Assembly (NCBI RefSeq): GCF_023898315.1
Contig: NC_064616.1
Span: 705,093,389 to 705,157,388 of the forward strand
DNA from: Schistocerca nitens
Taxonomy: Eukaryota > Arthropoda > Insecta > Orthoptera > Acrididae
DNA: 64,000 nt
Reading direction: 5' to 3'
Part shown: positions 34,063 to 44,318 of the stretch, piece by piece
How the letters are laid out: each line of letters opens with the position of its first letter
Numbering within the stretch: position 1 is the first letter of the stretch
The notes under the pieces: model-generated
Seen by the model: the letters and a program-made list of their open reading frames with translations, nothing else
What the model was told of the DNA's origin: nothing
Databases searched by the model: none
Translations under genes and position numbers: made by a program

Positions 34063-35500
34063 GGGGCTCCGGAAAGGCTCAAAATCATGAAAAGTTCAAT
34101 TTTTACTTTTTTGCGTTTTCTGAATCTGCAGACTATCACCTTTTAATAGATACATAATTTATTCAATTCCGAAGACTACAACTACTTTTAAATCTTTTTT
34201 GAAATGTGTTCTACATGGGCGTGACCTACTGTGGCGCTGTTAAACTGCTGTCAAATGGTGTTATTATTAACGTCCGTGTTCATCAGGTACATTTTAGTGA
34301 TGTGAGATAAAGTATGTGCTGTGGCTAACCTGTGATGGTTCAATATATATCGCTGGTGTGATTGTCGATTGTTTCATGTTTATTTACTCTGTCATTATCT
34401 CGAAAATATTCGTAATTAATTCTGTTTCTTGAGTCTCTGTTTTGTTGAAGTATAATAATGAGTAAAAGTAAAGTTATTAGAAATCCTCTGAAGGCTTTTA
34501 AGAAAAGGAGAAATGTTGGAAAGCCAAAGGTATGTGTTATTACTGTAAACAATAAAGACGATGAAAATCCCCAACATAGCTTGTGTCCCAAAGAAGAAGA
34601 CAGTTGGTGTAAATATAACAAAGGATTGCTAACTGGTGAAGTGTACACTCATAAGCATAGTCTGCCTCATGCAATAATGGAGGTGATAAAACCTATTTTC
34701 AGAGACTTAGCAGCACCTGAACTGTTGAAAAAGTGTATTCACGGAAAAACTCAAAACCCCAATGAAAGTGTAAATAGTGTTATATGGTCGAGAATCCCCA
34801 AGACTGTATTTGTTGGAATAGAAACACTTCACTTTGGTGTGTATGATGCTGTTGCGACTTTCAATGATGGCAACATTGTAAGGTGCAAGGTATTTAGAAA
34901 TATGGGAATGAAGATAGGTTCTAACATGGTACGAGCGATGCTTGCTTTAGATAAGGAACGCCTTCGGGCTGCAGACAGGGCTGTAAAGAGTCTAGAAATA
35001 CAAGCAAGAGTAAACAGGAGGAGGAACAAGAGGAAGCTGGAGGAGGAGTTTGCAGAGGATGAAGATAATCCATCCTATGGACCTGGAATGCACTAAAAAG
35101 TTAATCCAATCATTGTCGCTCGATTCCCAAAACTTTTATTTTCTCATACTAATTACATGTTTTCTAAGGATCTTCCAAACATATTTGTTTCGAACTTTCA
35201 GTAAATGTTACACAGTACCTTCTGCATAATTTAACACAGCCTTTTTCCAAAAAACTGTATATTTTTGAATATATAAATAAAAAATTGCAAAAAAATGTTG
35301 TGAATTTTCATTACAATTGAAAAAAAATCATCTTTGATAACTGAACTAAAATTTTGTAAAATCCCTGTGTTAAGTTGTAGCCCATATTCCAATAAATAAT
35401 CTGTAAAAAGTTCAACTTCCTACCTCAAATACTTTGTGAGGAAAGATGTAATTTATAAGCGTTATTTTAACATTGCAAGTATAGGGCGTTCCGGAGCCCC
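34063..35500 (+). mobile_element. TTAA-flanked DNA element with a Mutator-like ORF
   Basis: 1438 bp. Ends are GGGGCTCCGGAA and its exact inverse TTCCGGAGCCCC, flanked by TTAA at 34059-34062 and 35501-35504. It carries a single open ORF (34458-35096). TTAA duplication is typical of piggyBac, whereas the protein looks Mutator-like, so superfamily placement is uncertain. It lies inside a hAT-like element. Confidence 0.75.
34458..35096 (+). CDS. internally deleted Mutator-like transposase, 212 aa
   Basis: Unbroken ORF, MSKSKVIRNPLKAFKKRRNV... to ...NPSYGPGMH. The first 25 or so residues are basic, as at the N-terminus of full-length relatives. From about residue 40 it matches the C-terminal part of an insect Mutator-like transposase family (PF20700-like, from memory): CPKEEDSWCKYNKG, IKPIFRDL, TQNPNESVNSVIWSRIPKT, VATFNDGN, then a basic coiled C-terminal tail. 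The catalytic middle is missing and the join is in frame. It probably cannot catalyse transposition; it might act as a DNA-binding competitor or be a relic. ATG 34458 is the first in-frame start. Confidence 0.7.
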   Translation: MSKSKVIRNPLKAFKKRRNVGKPKVCVITVNNKDDENPQHSLCPKEEDSWCKYNKGLLTGEVYTHKHSLPHAIMEVIKPIFRDLAAPELLKKCIHGKTQNPNESVNSVIWSRIPKTVFVGIETLHFGVYDAVATFNDGNIVRCKVFRNMGMKIGSNMVRAMLALDKERLRAADRAVKSLEIQARVNRRRNKRKLEEEFAEDEDNPSYGPGMH

Positions 35501-35680
35501 TTAAATGCATCATGAGAGATGACCACAAATTTTTACCAAATGTTTTGAAAGCCATGTTTCTTCTACTCATTTTATCGTATTATAACAGCCATAATTTAGT
35601 TTTATACTCCTTGCTGCTGATTAGTACCGGACTTCAAGATGGCCGTCTCTGTGATGCAAATTCATGAATTACTCCCTCCG

Positions 35681-35870
35681 TGGTGGCCGAGCTGTTCTAG
35701 GCGCTTCAGTCCGGAACCACGTGGCTACTGCTGCCGCAGTTTCGAATCCTGCCTCGGGCATGGATGTGTGTGATGTCCTTAGGTTAGTTAGGTTTAAGTA
35801 GTTCTAAGTCTAGGGGACTCATGACCTCAGATGTTAACTCCCATAGTGATTAGAGCCATTTGAACTTCCG
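35681..35870 (+). mobile_element. tRNA-derived SINE, family A
   Basis: Plus copy from CCGTGGTGGCCGAGCTGTTC to TTAGAGCCATTTGAAC; B box mutated to AGTTTCGAATCC. No clear target duplication. Confidence 0.93.
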
Positions 35871-36232
35871 TCTCAAAGTTTATACCATAGCAGCTGATGT
35901 GTACGAGTTCCGCACGCCGAAGAGTTGCCTGTATGGGTAAACAGACAATAAAACATTCCCCCCCTCACATCCTACCCACAGTGCCACACTACGTATCCGT
36001 ATGCTCCTGAGGTAAGCGGCCAACTTCACTTAGCTCAGGGCCGGATTCAACAATGTCAATTAATATTAAGCATGTCTGAAACTGTTATTGTCTCTGTTAA
36101 TATTTTAGTTTTAACGTTAGTTGACGTTTTTGGATGCAGCTATTAGCTGCTAGATGCGTGTTGTTATAAAATAGTCTGAGAACGCGTGCCGTGTGCCGGT
36201 GTGCAATTTGGTGACCGCTGCTCTATAGTATG

Positions 36233-37258
36233 GCTGTAGAACCCATACATAAATGATGCAAGTTACTTGACACACATGCGAATCATGCATATCAGCACAA
36301 GTTTCCTAATATTTCAACTGGGCTCTATGAATAATATGATGTTGTGACCCGATTCTATCTTCAGAGAATCCTTAAATATATAAATGCTGTAATATGAGTT
36401 TTTGAAAGTTTGTGTACACACAAAATTTTTCTTCAGTAAGAGTGGTAAATTGCAGGATAATTCTTCCTCTAGTTGGCTTGTATCTCGTTATCCCATCTTG
36501 TTAGGGAAGTATACAGTTTGTTATCAAAAATATTTATCCGATTTCACAAGACTATATTATCCTCTACATGAGCAAATCTACTGCGCTACTACTCCTCTAG
36601 ACTCTGAAATCTGGCATCAGGGTCGCGAGCACACTTTCAGTTGTGCATGATTTAAGTAGCTTTCGCGCATGCGCAGCTCGCGTGACGTAATTGCCTTACG
36701 GGCCAAATACATACGGATTTGATAAACAACGTGCACGGTTCAGGATGTCCACAGCTAGCCGTTGCTACTCAACTAGAAATTTACGTCAGTGCCGCCAGGC
36801 GGTAGCACACTGCGGCAGACTTTTATCCTTGTTCGCTGGGCACTGGACATAAATCCTGCTAGATGGTAGCACACTTCTCAGATATGCTAATTCTCTCACT
36901 ATATACTAGAGTAAAGTTAGACTGGACGTCAATATATGTGAAGTTGTACTGACAGTAAACCTATTTTGCGGGTTTCTGAATGAATTATAGTAAATTAAGT
37001 TACGAATTTTATCGTACAGTAACCCATTCGAGGCGCTGAGAACCATAAGGGCCTAAAGCACATCACCGTCGATTGTGAGATTGTAACATTTATCCATGCT
37101 TCTGAAATCTGTTGATCTTATTATGAGTCAGGTTTATCTGTGTTATAGGTCCACATTGTATATATGAAAATTCACGAAAAGCTATGTCATTGGTTTCTCT
37201 GACATTCACTTAAATGTGAGATCGATGGCTGTATGCTTTAGGCCATTATGGATCTCAT
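36233..37258. other. no recognised gene
   Basis: Short ORFs only. I see no TE ends between the hAT-like right end and the long-TIR element at 37259. Confidence 0.5.
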
Positions 37259-37533
37259 AAGGGAACCTTCCCATCGCACCCCCCTCAGATTGTTATAATT
37301 TGGCACAGTGGATAGGTCTTGAAAAACTGAACACAGATCAATCGAGAAAACAGGAAGAAGTTGTGGGGAACTATGAAAAAATAAGCAAAATATACTAACT
37401 GAATAGTCCATGGGTAATATATGCAACATCAAGGATGATATGAGCACAGGAGCGCCGTGGTCCCGTGGTTAGCGTGAACGGCTGCGAAACGAGAGGTCCT
37501 TAGTTCAAGTCTTCCCTCGACTGAAAATTTTAC
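37259..37533 (+). repeat. left long TIR with tRNA-like segment
   Basis: Inverse partner of 38184-38457. A possible Pol III promoter (A and B boxes about 45 bp apart) lies at 37455-37520. Confidence 0.85.
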
Positions 37534-38017
37534 TTTCGCAAAGTTATGATCTGTCCGTTCGTTCATTGACGTCTCTATTCACTGTAATAAGTTTAGTGTC
37601 TGTGTTTTGCGACCGCACCGCAAAACCGTGCGATTAGCAGACGAAAGGACGTGCCTCTCCAATGGGAACCGAAAACATTTGATCGCAAGGTCATATGTCA
37701 ACCGATTCCTCCACAGGAAAACGTGTCTGATATATTCTACACGACACTGGTGACGGCATGTGCGTCACATGACAGGAATATGTTGTCGACACACCTAACT
37801 TCCACACTTGGCGAATGGGTAAAAAGATTCTTCTACCTTGCCCGATTTAGGTTTTCTTGTGGATGTGATAATCACTTCCAAAAAATTGATGAAAACATAA
37901 GAGTGTGTCACATAAACTTCAACAAATGAATGCAACAGTTTCACAGTCGCACAGTTTTCTCTGTGCTCTGTCAAAACATATGTTTTTAAGGTTTTCAAAT
38001 TTTTCCGTGTGTAGACC

Positions 38018-38135
38018 GTCAAATCCTGCATATGTCCAAGCAAATCTGAACATGTCCTGGAATTTTGCACAGCGAAGTCAAATCCTGCATATGTCCAAGC
38101 AAATCTGAACATGTCCTGGAATTTTGCACAGCGAA
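38018..38135 (+). repeat. 59-bp tandem duplication inside the long-TIR element
   Basis: Two identical 59-bp units (38018-38076 and 38077-38135), each starting GTCAAATCCTGCATATGTCC. Confidence 0.95.
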
Positions 38136-38183
38136 GTTAATTATGTGTGAGTGCCTGAACTCTGATAATTGTCTGAAAATAAA

Positions 38184-38457
38184 AAATTTTCACCCGAGGG
38201 AAGACTTGAACCGAGGACCTCTCGTTCCGCAGATGCTGACGGTAACCACGGGACCACGGCGCTCTTGTACTCACGTCGTCCTTGATGTTGCCTATGTTTC
38301 CTATGGACTGCTTAGTTTGTATATTTTGCTTATTTTTTCATAGTTCCACACAATTTCTTCCTGTTTTCTCGATTGATCTGTGTTCAGATTTTCGAGGCCT
38401 ATCGACTGTGCCAACTTATAACTAAATCTGAGGGGGGTGCGATGGGGAGGTTCCCTT
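38184..38457 (-). repeat. right long TIR with tRNA-like segment
   Basis: Reverse complement of the left arm with scattered substitutions and small indels. Confidence 0.85.
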
Positions 38458-38647
38458 GTCAGTACCTCATGTGTGTTCTAGTCAAGTGAGCATGTTGGTA
38501 GACACTACTACTTGAGTTTAATCATTTCCACAAACGGCACTTTGTGTTTCGATTTGGTTGTTTACTGTGCGTGAACCGGCTTTCGTGTGCAGTGCTAACA
38601 TGAACTACATTTAATCTATTTTAAATGTTAGCAGAAAAGTAAAGCGG

Positions 38648-38786
38648 GTCGTGAGCCGTGTCTGGGTAGCTTGCCCGCGAAAGGCAAAGGTCCCGACTTC
38701 TAGTCTCGGTCTGGCACACAGATTCAATTTGAGAGCAAGTTTCATATTAGTGCACACTCCACTGCAGAGTGAAACTCTCCTTGTGG
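38648..38786 (+). mobile_element. tRNA-derived SINE, family D
   Basis: tRNA-like head TCTGGGTAGCTTGCCCGCGA and CCCGACTTCTAGTCTCGGTC (degraded B box), then CACACTCCACTGCAGAGTGA. I recognise the 3' part from other locust SINEs. Unrelated to families A and B. Confidence 0.65.
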
Positions 38787-39176
38787 GAACAGAAATGTAA
38801 ATTACCAGGGAAAGTTAAACGCAAAGGAACTAGGGTCTCTTAGAACAGACCCCTTGGATTGAGAGAATGACGAAATCAAGTAAACGTGACTACAAGCGAA
38901 CATTTAACAAGGAAGTGTACAGTTAGCACAAGTTGTTGTGTAGGTGCAGCGTAAGAATATCTGATTTTCAGCCCGGAAGTAAATTCGTGAACTAATACAT
39001 CTGTTAGTGATAAAAAAAAATGCGAAATGGAGAGTTGCGAAAATTACACATCATTTCGTTATTTCCCTAAACAGTACTTATTTATATACAAAAACATATA
39101 TAAAACAGATCAAAAAGGTGTTGGTCGATTCTCAATATCAACAGGAAGACACGGAAAACAGCTATAGGACAATTAA
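38787..39176. other. no recognised gene
   Basis: No feature recognised; it may be upstream sequence of the LINE fragment at 39370. Confidence 0.4.
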
Positions 39177-39369
39177 AAAAAAATGGCTCTGAGCAGTATG
39201 GGACTTAACATCTGAGGTCATCAGTCCCCTAGAACTTAGAACTACTTAAGCCTAACTAACCTAAGGACATCACACACATCCATGCCCGAGTCAGGATTCG
39301 AACCTGAGACCGTAGCAGCAGCGCGGTTCCGGACTGAAGCGCCTAGAACCGCTCGGCCACAGCGGCCAG
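39177..39369 (-). mobile_element. tRNA-derived SINE, family A
   Basis: Minus copy from AAATGGCTCTGAGCAGTATG to CTCGGCCACAGCGGCCAGC. Confidence 0.95.
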
Positions 39370-39785
39370 CAATCCTTTACAAAATCTGTTTTATAGAGTA
39401 CTCTGCTCTATGGAAGTGAAAGGTGGACTCTGGGGAAACTGAAAAGAATCAACTTGAAGTTGTTAAAATGTGGATATGGTGGCAAATGACAGGAACGAGC
39501 TGGATAGAAAGAAAAACCAAGCTGGTAGTCTTGAGTAAAGTCAACAAAGAGAGAAAATTATTAAAGGAAACGGAAAAGAGAAAAACAAAATTTACTGGAA
39601 ACATCATACGCAACACCTTCATCATTAATATTCGTGAAAGGAATGGGCTGAGAATGAAAGGAAGAGGACGGCCTAAAGTGAAGTATCTGAAAGACACCGA
39701 AAAGAGTATAGGATATGACAATTACTGAAACGAAAAGCCAATGACGGAAGAGAGTGGTTGCATCCACAAGGCATTAGCCTTTAGA
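39370..39785 (+). pseudogene. LINE reverse transcriptase C-terminal fragment
   Basis: Across frames: LLYGSERWTLGKLKRINLK, SWIERKT, KTKFTGNIIRN, GRGRPKVKYLKD, KRKANDGREWLHPQGI. This matches the C-terminal domain of a LINE family whose consensus ends WTERKTNEEVL, GHI.RH and GRGRPR..Y, followed by WLHRQG. It is related to, but distinct from, the family at 32938-33600. The ORF at 39423-39728 mixes real and shifted frame. Confidence 0.65.
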
Positions 39786-40809
39786 ATATGAATGCATAGA
39801 TTACTGTAGCTAGCGTCATTATGGATCGTAAGTCTTCGTATATGTAGTTGATAAAAGGTAAGGAAGCTATAACGCTACCCGCCTGCTTCCATTTCGGTAT
39901 GACTGTTCATGCCTAGTTGCATCGCATTACTTCTCCCTAGTGTTGCTGCTGATAGGGACTCTAAACTTACAATTAATTATTTTTTCTATTGTTATTTATG
40001 ACTGGACATGAACAAGGTTTCTAACTCTGAATCGCTGATACGAGTAACGAACTCGGTCACTTTTTACAGGTAGATTAGCAGGAAAACAGAGTACAACATT
40101 TTTGCGCATTTCCAAGCCTCACGCGTACAATATGACAGGAATCATTATTACTCCATTCTACACTGATACGAGAGTTAACCGCCAACTACGATTTTCTGTA
40201 ACAGACTGATTCGATTCGACCGAATGTGCCATTCCCGCAGAAGCAGCATTTAACACTGTCGACGGACCATTCATCATCGTTAATCTTCATTGCATCATGC
40301 AATTATTTAAAATTCATCTTTATTATTCAAAGATTAATTTTATACGTAGCTTCTTCATCCACTAGAAGCAGCTACTCGTGAGTAGACATGTACATAATAT
40401 TCCGTTAAAAACTCGACGGATGAGAATACTTACACTTCCGAAACCATAAGGAGAGGAAAAAGAACGGGCGAAAGAAGGACTAAGGAATAGTTGAGAAATT
40501 TTGCTGCTATACAATGACAGATTAAATGCTGCTTTGATGTCTTCTTAATACATTAGCCTCTTTCGAAAGTGCATGGATAGCACGGACTAAATAGAGGAAG
40601 TCTGAGTGTTGCACACAGGAATAGCTGGAACAGTGTAACAGACAAAGACAACAACATAAGATGAACTTTGATGTAACTAGAGTGGGGTGCCAAACTTGAG
40701 GACGAATGTAGTTTTAGAATAATCTGCAACTGTGAAGTAACATAGCTCGATGAAGCTTCGACCATACATAAGAAGAACTGCAATAGGACAGTACAGATAG
40801 TAACTGAAA
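39786..40809. other. no recognised gene
   Basis: AT-rich; nothing recognised beyond chance ORFs. Confidence 0.5.
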
Positions 40810-41005
40810 AATGTGGTTCAAATGGTCCTGAGCACTATGGGACATAGCCTCTGAGGTCATCAGTCCCCTAGAACTTAGAACTACTTAAACCTAACTAACC
40901 TAAGGACATCACATCCATGCCCCAGGTAGGATTCGAACCAGCGGCCGTAACGGTCGTGCGGTTCCAGACTGTAGCGCCTAGAACCGCTAGGCCATCCCGG
41001 CCGGC
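40810..41005 (-). mobile_element. tRNA-derived SINE, family A
   Basis: Full-length minus copy; perfect 14-bp target duplication GATAGTAACTGAAA at 40796-40809 and 41006-41019. Confidence 0.97.
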
Positions 41006-41097
41006 GATAGTAACTGAAAGAAATACGGAATGAGAAGAACAAAATGAAACTTTTATTGAAAGACAGTAATTAAACTGAGGTCACTGCGACTTGTGAT

Positions 41098-41745
41098 GTT
41101 CCCCTGGACTTCAGAGAAGGCGGGACATGGTTCTTAAAAGGGTATGCGGTCACCATGGACAGCAGTGCATGCTCTACAACGTGCACCAATGCTGGCTACA
41201 AAGCCGGTAAGGAGTTCTTGTGATAGGGCGTTTTATTAATTTTTTTTAAATTCATTTTGTTCGTTTTCGTTCGTTGCATCTGATCGGGGCGGACGTCGTA
41301 AGACACCCTTTTAAGTTCGTTGTTGATCTATTAACTCAGTTCTTTTATTACAGAGGGCAGCTAACCGTCTGACCGAACACGCTGAGTTACCGTGCCGAGG
41401 CGTTCGAGTCCCTACCAACGCGGTTGACAATTGCTGGACGATTATTGGTGCATGTGGACGTGCTGGAATACGTCTCCCAACCGTGCTCGATGGGATTTAA
41501 GTCGGGGGAACGGGCAGGCCAGTCTATTTTCCGAATGTCTTTTCCTTCCAAGAGCTCCTCCAACTAGTGCTTTTCGATGTGGTAGCGCATTGTCATTCAT
41601 AAAACTAAAGTCTGGGCTGAATAGACTCCCGAAAAGACGCATATGGAGAAGGAGTATAGTGCCAGAATACGCTGAGAGGTGAGTGTACCGTGTTCAAAGA
41701 TTTGGAGGTCAGTACACGATTGCAACATTCCTGGGTGCATTACGT
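41098..41745 (-). pseudogene. Tc1-like transposase fragment, split by a SINE
   Basis: Read right to left: TDLQIFEHGTLTSQ near 41715-41680, FSFMNDNALPHRK near 41605-41570 (catalytic DN), then RKIDWPARSPDLNPIEHGWE near 41530-41475 (catalytic E). The remaining C-terminal coding continues at about 41235-41098 beyond an inserted SINE. Upstream half missing, frameshift near 41590. Another Tc1 lineage, different from the intact copy at 58254. Confidence 0.75.
41236..41400 (-). mobile_element. tRNA-derived SINE, family E
   Basis: Read from the right: CGGTAACTCAGCGTGTTCGG (A-box region), AGACGGTTAGCTGCCCTCTG, then GTCTTACGACGTCCGCC and a T/A-rich end. I recognise the family from locust sequence. It interrupts the Tc1-like fragment. 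Confidence 0.65.
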
Positions 41746-42524
41746 GTAGCCACCTCTCGCCATCTGAGGATCCGTATTTCTTAATGCAACGGTGAAGCCG
41801 GCGGGAGGTGTGACCGAGCGGGGGCGGGCCACCAGAAGCGGAGCCGGTTATTTCTGCCGGCCACGCTAAACTCGCAACACCAGCCTTCCGCTCAGTGTTC
41901 CGCATTTTATAAGCGGATAAGTCCCGCCCCGCGGCCGGATCCGACTGCTGCTGCTGCCGCCGCTGCGGCGTCCTTGTGTAGAAGTCTTCCAGGACACTCA
42001 CCTGCTTAACGGAACAGCGCCTGAACTGGCTCTTCCTCATTCAGCTTATGAGATAATAGATACGTTTGTTTGGAACTATTTTCACTTTTCTCCGAACAAC
42101 GGCGTTCGTCGATTAGAATGCGAGTTTCACGAGCTAATGTTTTGCCAAAGCAGTTCACGTTAAACTGAAGCCTCGCCTGACTTATTCTTCTGAATAGTTC
42201 CCTAACATTTTCATATGTGACGCGAACTGCTCCGACACCATAATCCAAAAGCCACTTACTTCTAAGATAGCGATGTAAAGTGGATCTATATATAATCTGG
42301 ACGCCTGAATAATTGCTAAGATACATGTCAGTTTATCAGAAGGTCTCGAAGCCATACATCCCAACTACAAGCTAGATCCAGTGCGCAGCATGATAGTACG
42401 TAAAAGAGAACTTTTCACACGGTCACAAATATATGGCACGTGTGGCTTTTTTCCATACTATAAGCTAACACGATGTTGTCACATCGCTAAGGACAAAACA
42501 GCAGCACTGCAGCACTCCGTCTTC
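41746..42524. other. no recognised gene
   Basis: A 106-aa minus-strand ORF at 42006-42326 (starts MYLSNYSGVQ, contains VRELFRRISQARLQF) has no family I can name. A GC-rich patch lies at 41790-41980. Confidence 0.4.
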
Positions 42525-42831
42525 AGGCCTCAAGTGGTCCATCGGGACCATCCGACCGCCGTGTCATCCTCAGTTGAGGATGCGGATAGGAGGGGCGTGT
42601 GGGCAGCACTCCACTCTCCCGGTCATTATGATGGTTTTCTTTGACCGGAGCCGCTGCTATTCGGTCGAGTACCTCCTCAATTGGCATCACGAAGCTGAGT
42701 GCACCCCGAAAAATGGCAGTAGCACATGGCGGCCTGGATGGTGACCCATGAAAGTGCTGGCCACGCCCGATAGCGCTTAACTTCGGTGATCTCACGGCAA
42801 CCGGTGTATCCACTGCGGCAAGGCCGTTGCC
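42525..42831 (-). mobile_element. 5S rRNA-derived SINE
   Basis: Read right to left, the first 120 or so bases resemble 5S rRNA: GATACACCGGTTGCCGTGAG, GATCACCGAAGTTAAGCGCT, GGGCGTGGCCAGCAC, GGGTCACCATCCAGGCCGCC. These correspond to the conserved CCGAUCACCGAAGUUAAGC and GGAUGGGUGACC regions of 5S. The downstream body ends near GGCCTGAAGACGG. It would be transcribed from a 5S-type internal Pol III promoter. Not a functional 5S gene: mutated and fused to unrelated sequence. Confidence 0.85.
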
Positions 42832-42989
42832 CTAAGGCCAAACCGCCATAGAAAATGCACTGTTTGACAAAAAAGGTGAAACACTCAGAAGGAGAGGAAG
42901 AAACGACATGAAACTTCGAAGAATGAGAGGGTATGTCTCGTTATTTCAGTGACTGCCAAATCGAGAAAATTTATACAGAACTTGACAAA

Positions 42990-43600
42990 GTGAGCTCATT
43001 TATCCGCATAACGTTTCAATCTCTCTGGCCTGGATACATGCACCGACCGGGTTGAGAAGAGTGTCATAAAAACGATGTACCCTCTCCTGAGGCAAGCTGG
43101 ACAGTAACTGTTGTAACTGGTCTTTGATGCCCTGGATACTGCCATGGGAGAGTCCGAACTGTCCCACATATATTCTATCGGGAACAGACCTGGGGATCTT
43201 GCTGGTCACATGAGTATTTCAACATCACGCTGATAGTTCATGTTTGGACGAGCATTGTCTTATTGAAAACTCGCACAAATATACTGTCACATATTTAAAC
43301 GAGCATTGTCTTGTTGGAAAATGGCATCAGCATATTTTAGCGTGAAAGGTAACACATGAGAACGCAGATTGTCCTTGACGTACAATTGTGCCGTCAGAGT
43401 TACCTCAGTTACTGCCAGCCGTGACCTGAAATCATACTCGATGGCTTCTCACACCATGGTACTTAAAGATGGAGTACCGTTTCGGAAAACTTGCGGACTG
43501 CTGGTTAAATGTTTGAACTCCGCTCCTCACCATGGCGAGATCGGTGTCCTACTCAATATGCCACATCTGTATCACATTTGTGAGTCATTTGCTTTCCTTT
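42990..43600 (-). pseudogene. Tc1-like transposase fossil with duplicated catalytic segment
   Basis: Read right to left: AVTEVTLTAQLYVKDNLRSH near 43410-43350, then IFQQDNAR near 43325-43300 and again FQ.DNARPNMNYQ near 43270-43240, then PARSPGLFPIEYMW near 43210-43170. The segment with the second catalytic Asp is present twice. C-terminus near 43000. Multiple stops. Confidence 0.65.
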
Positions 43601-44204
43601 TAAATAAAAAATGAACTCTATGTTGTATCCTGTTGGGAGACCACACTACCCGTAAGACAATTTTCTAGGACGGCTTCGCTGTGAATCTGAGGACAGTTTT
43701 CAGTAAATTGAGGCTCTAATACATGTCCCACAGAGCCATGTACCCTCCCTTCCTTATTTCATAATATCTATGGCACCAACTTTGTCCGTTCGGTATCTGA
43801 ACATACCACCTGTAGTTGTCCTTAAACAGCACTAAGAGCTTTTCGCAGTTTGATTTGTAATAGCGACAGCTCTTCCAATACTAACATGGCAACAGACAGG
43901 TTCATTTTGAACCTATAAAATGTCAACGCTGCATCATTAGATGTCAGGGAATCTCTCTTTAGTGGTTCAGGAAAATACCTGAAATGGTCCCAGCTTGAAT
44001 TAAAAAACGGGTGATCGACACTAACTGAACACAAAAGAATGTATTTAAATTTTAAAATTCCCTTTTCTTTTACAAAATGTCGTCCAGTTTTGTTGTACAT
44101 ATAGACGATAAATATTTTACTTCACCCATTACATTGTCATTCTGCTTAGGTTCTAAGCCTGATATTTGAAAACCACAATAAAATTGTAAACCAGATGACA
44201 GAAT
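43601..44204. other. no recognised gene
   Basis: No feature recognised; the 92-aa minus-strand ORF at 43822-44100 has no motif. Confidence 0.45.
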
Positions 44205-44318
44205 GATACCGTTGACCTGATGCCGCTTTAGACATAATTTAATACGTTTGCAAACATATTACAAAATGTTTGCAAACGTATTAAATTGTGTCTAAAGCGG
44301 CATCAGGTCAACGGTATC
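44205..44318. repeat. near-perfect 53-bp inverted repeat with 8-nt loop
   Basis: Arms 44205-44257 and 44266-44318 (GATACCGTTGACCTGATGCC outward, GTTTGCAAACAT inward). One mismatch in 53 (A against G opposite). The loop is ATTACAAA. It could fold as a long hairpin; no TE family recognised. Confidence 0.97.

Larger units (their letters stand above)
33701..36232. mobile_element. hAT-like TIR element holding nested insertions
   Basis: Left end CATACTATAGAGTAGTGGTC (33701-33720) and right end, reverse complement CATACTATAGAGCAGCGGTC (36213-36232), are inverted with two differences. The inner part resembles hAT ends of the CAGYGGTCRNCAAAC type. Removing the nested 34063-35500 element and the SINE leaves about 0.9 kb without a transposase, so it is non-autonomous. 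The 8 bp outside the CAGYGG core are inverted, not direct, repeats, so the exact terminus is unclear. Confidence 0.55.
37259..38457. mobile_element. non-autonomous DNA element with 275-bp TIRs
   Basis: 1199 bp. Outer ends are AAGGGAACCTTCCCATCGCA and its inverse near 38438-38457. TIRs run 37259-37533 and 38184-38457. Each arm carries a tRNA-like stretch facing inward: GTGGTCCCGTGGTTAGCGTG (A-box-like) and CTTAGTTCAAGTC (B-box-like) at 37455-37520, mirrored at about 38205-38270. No transposase ORF. I recall this as an abundant locust repeat. No target duplication recognised. Confidence 0.8.

Noticed and set aside
42700..42831. 5S rRNA gene
   Set aside because: Similarity is limited to conserved blocks, with substitutions, and the sequence continues into an unrelated SINE body.
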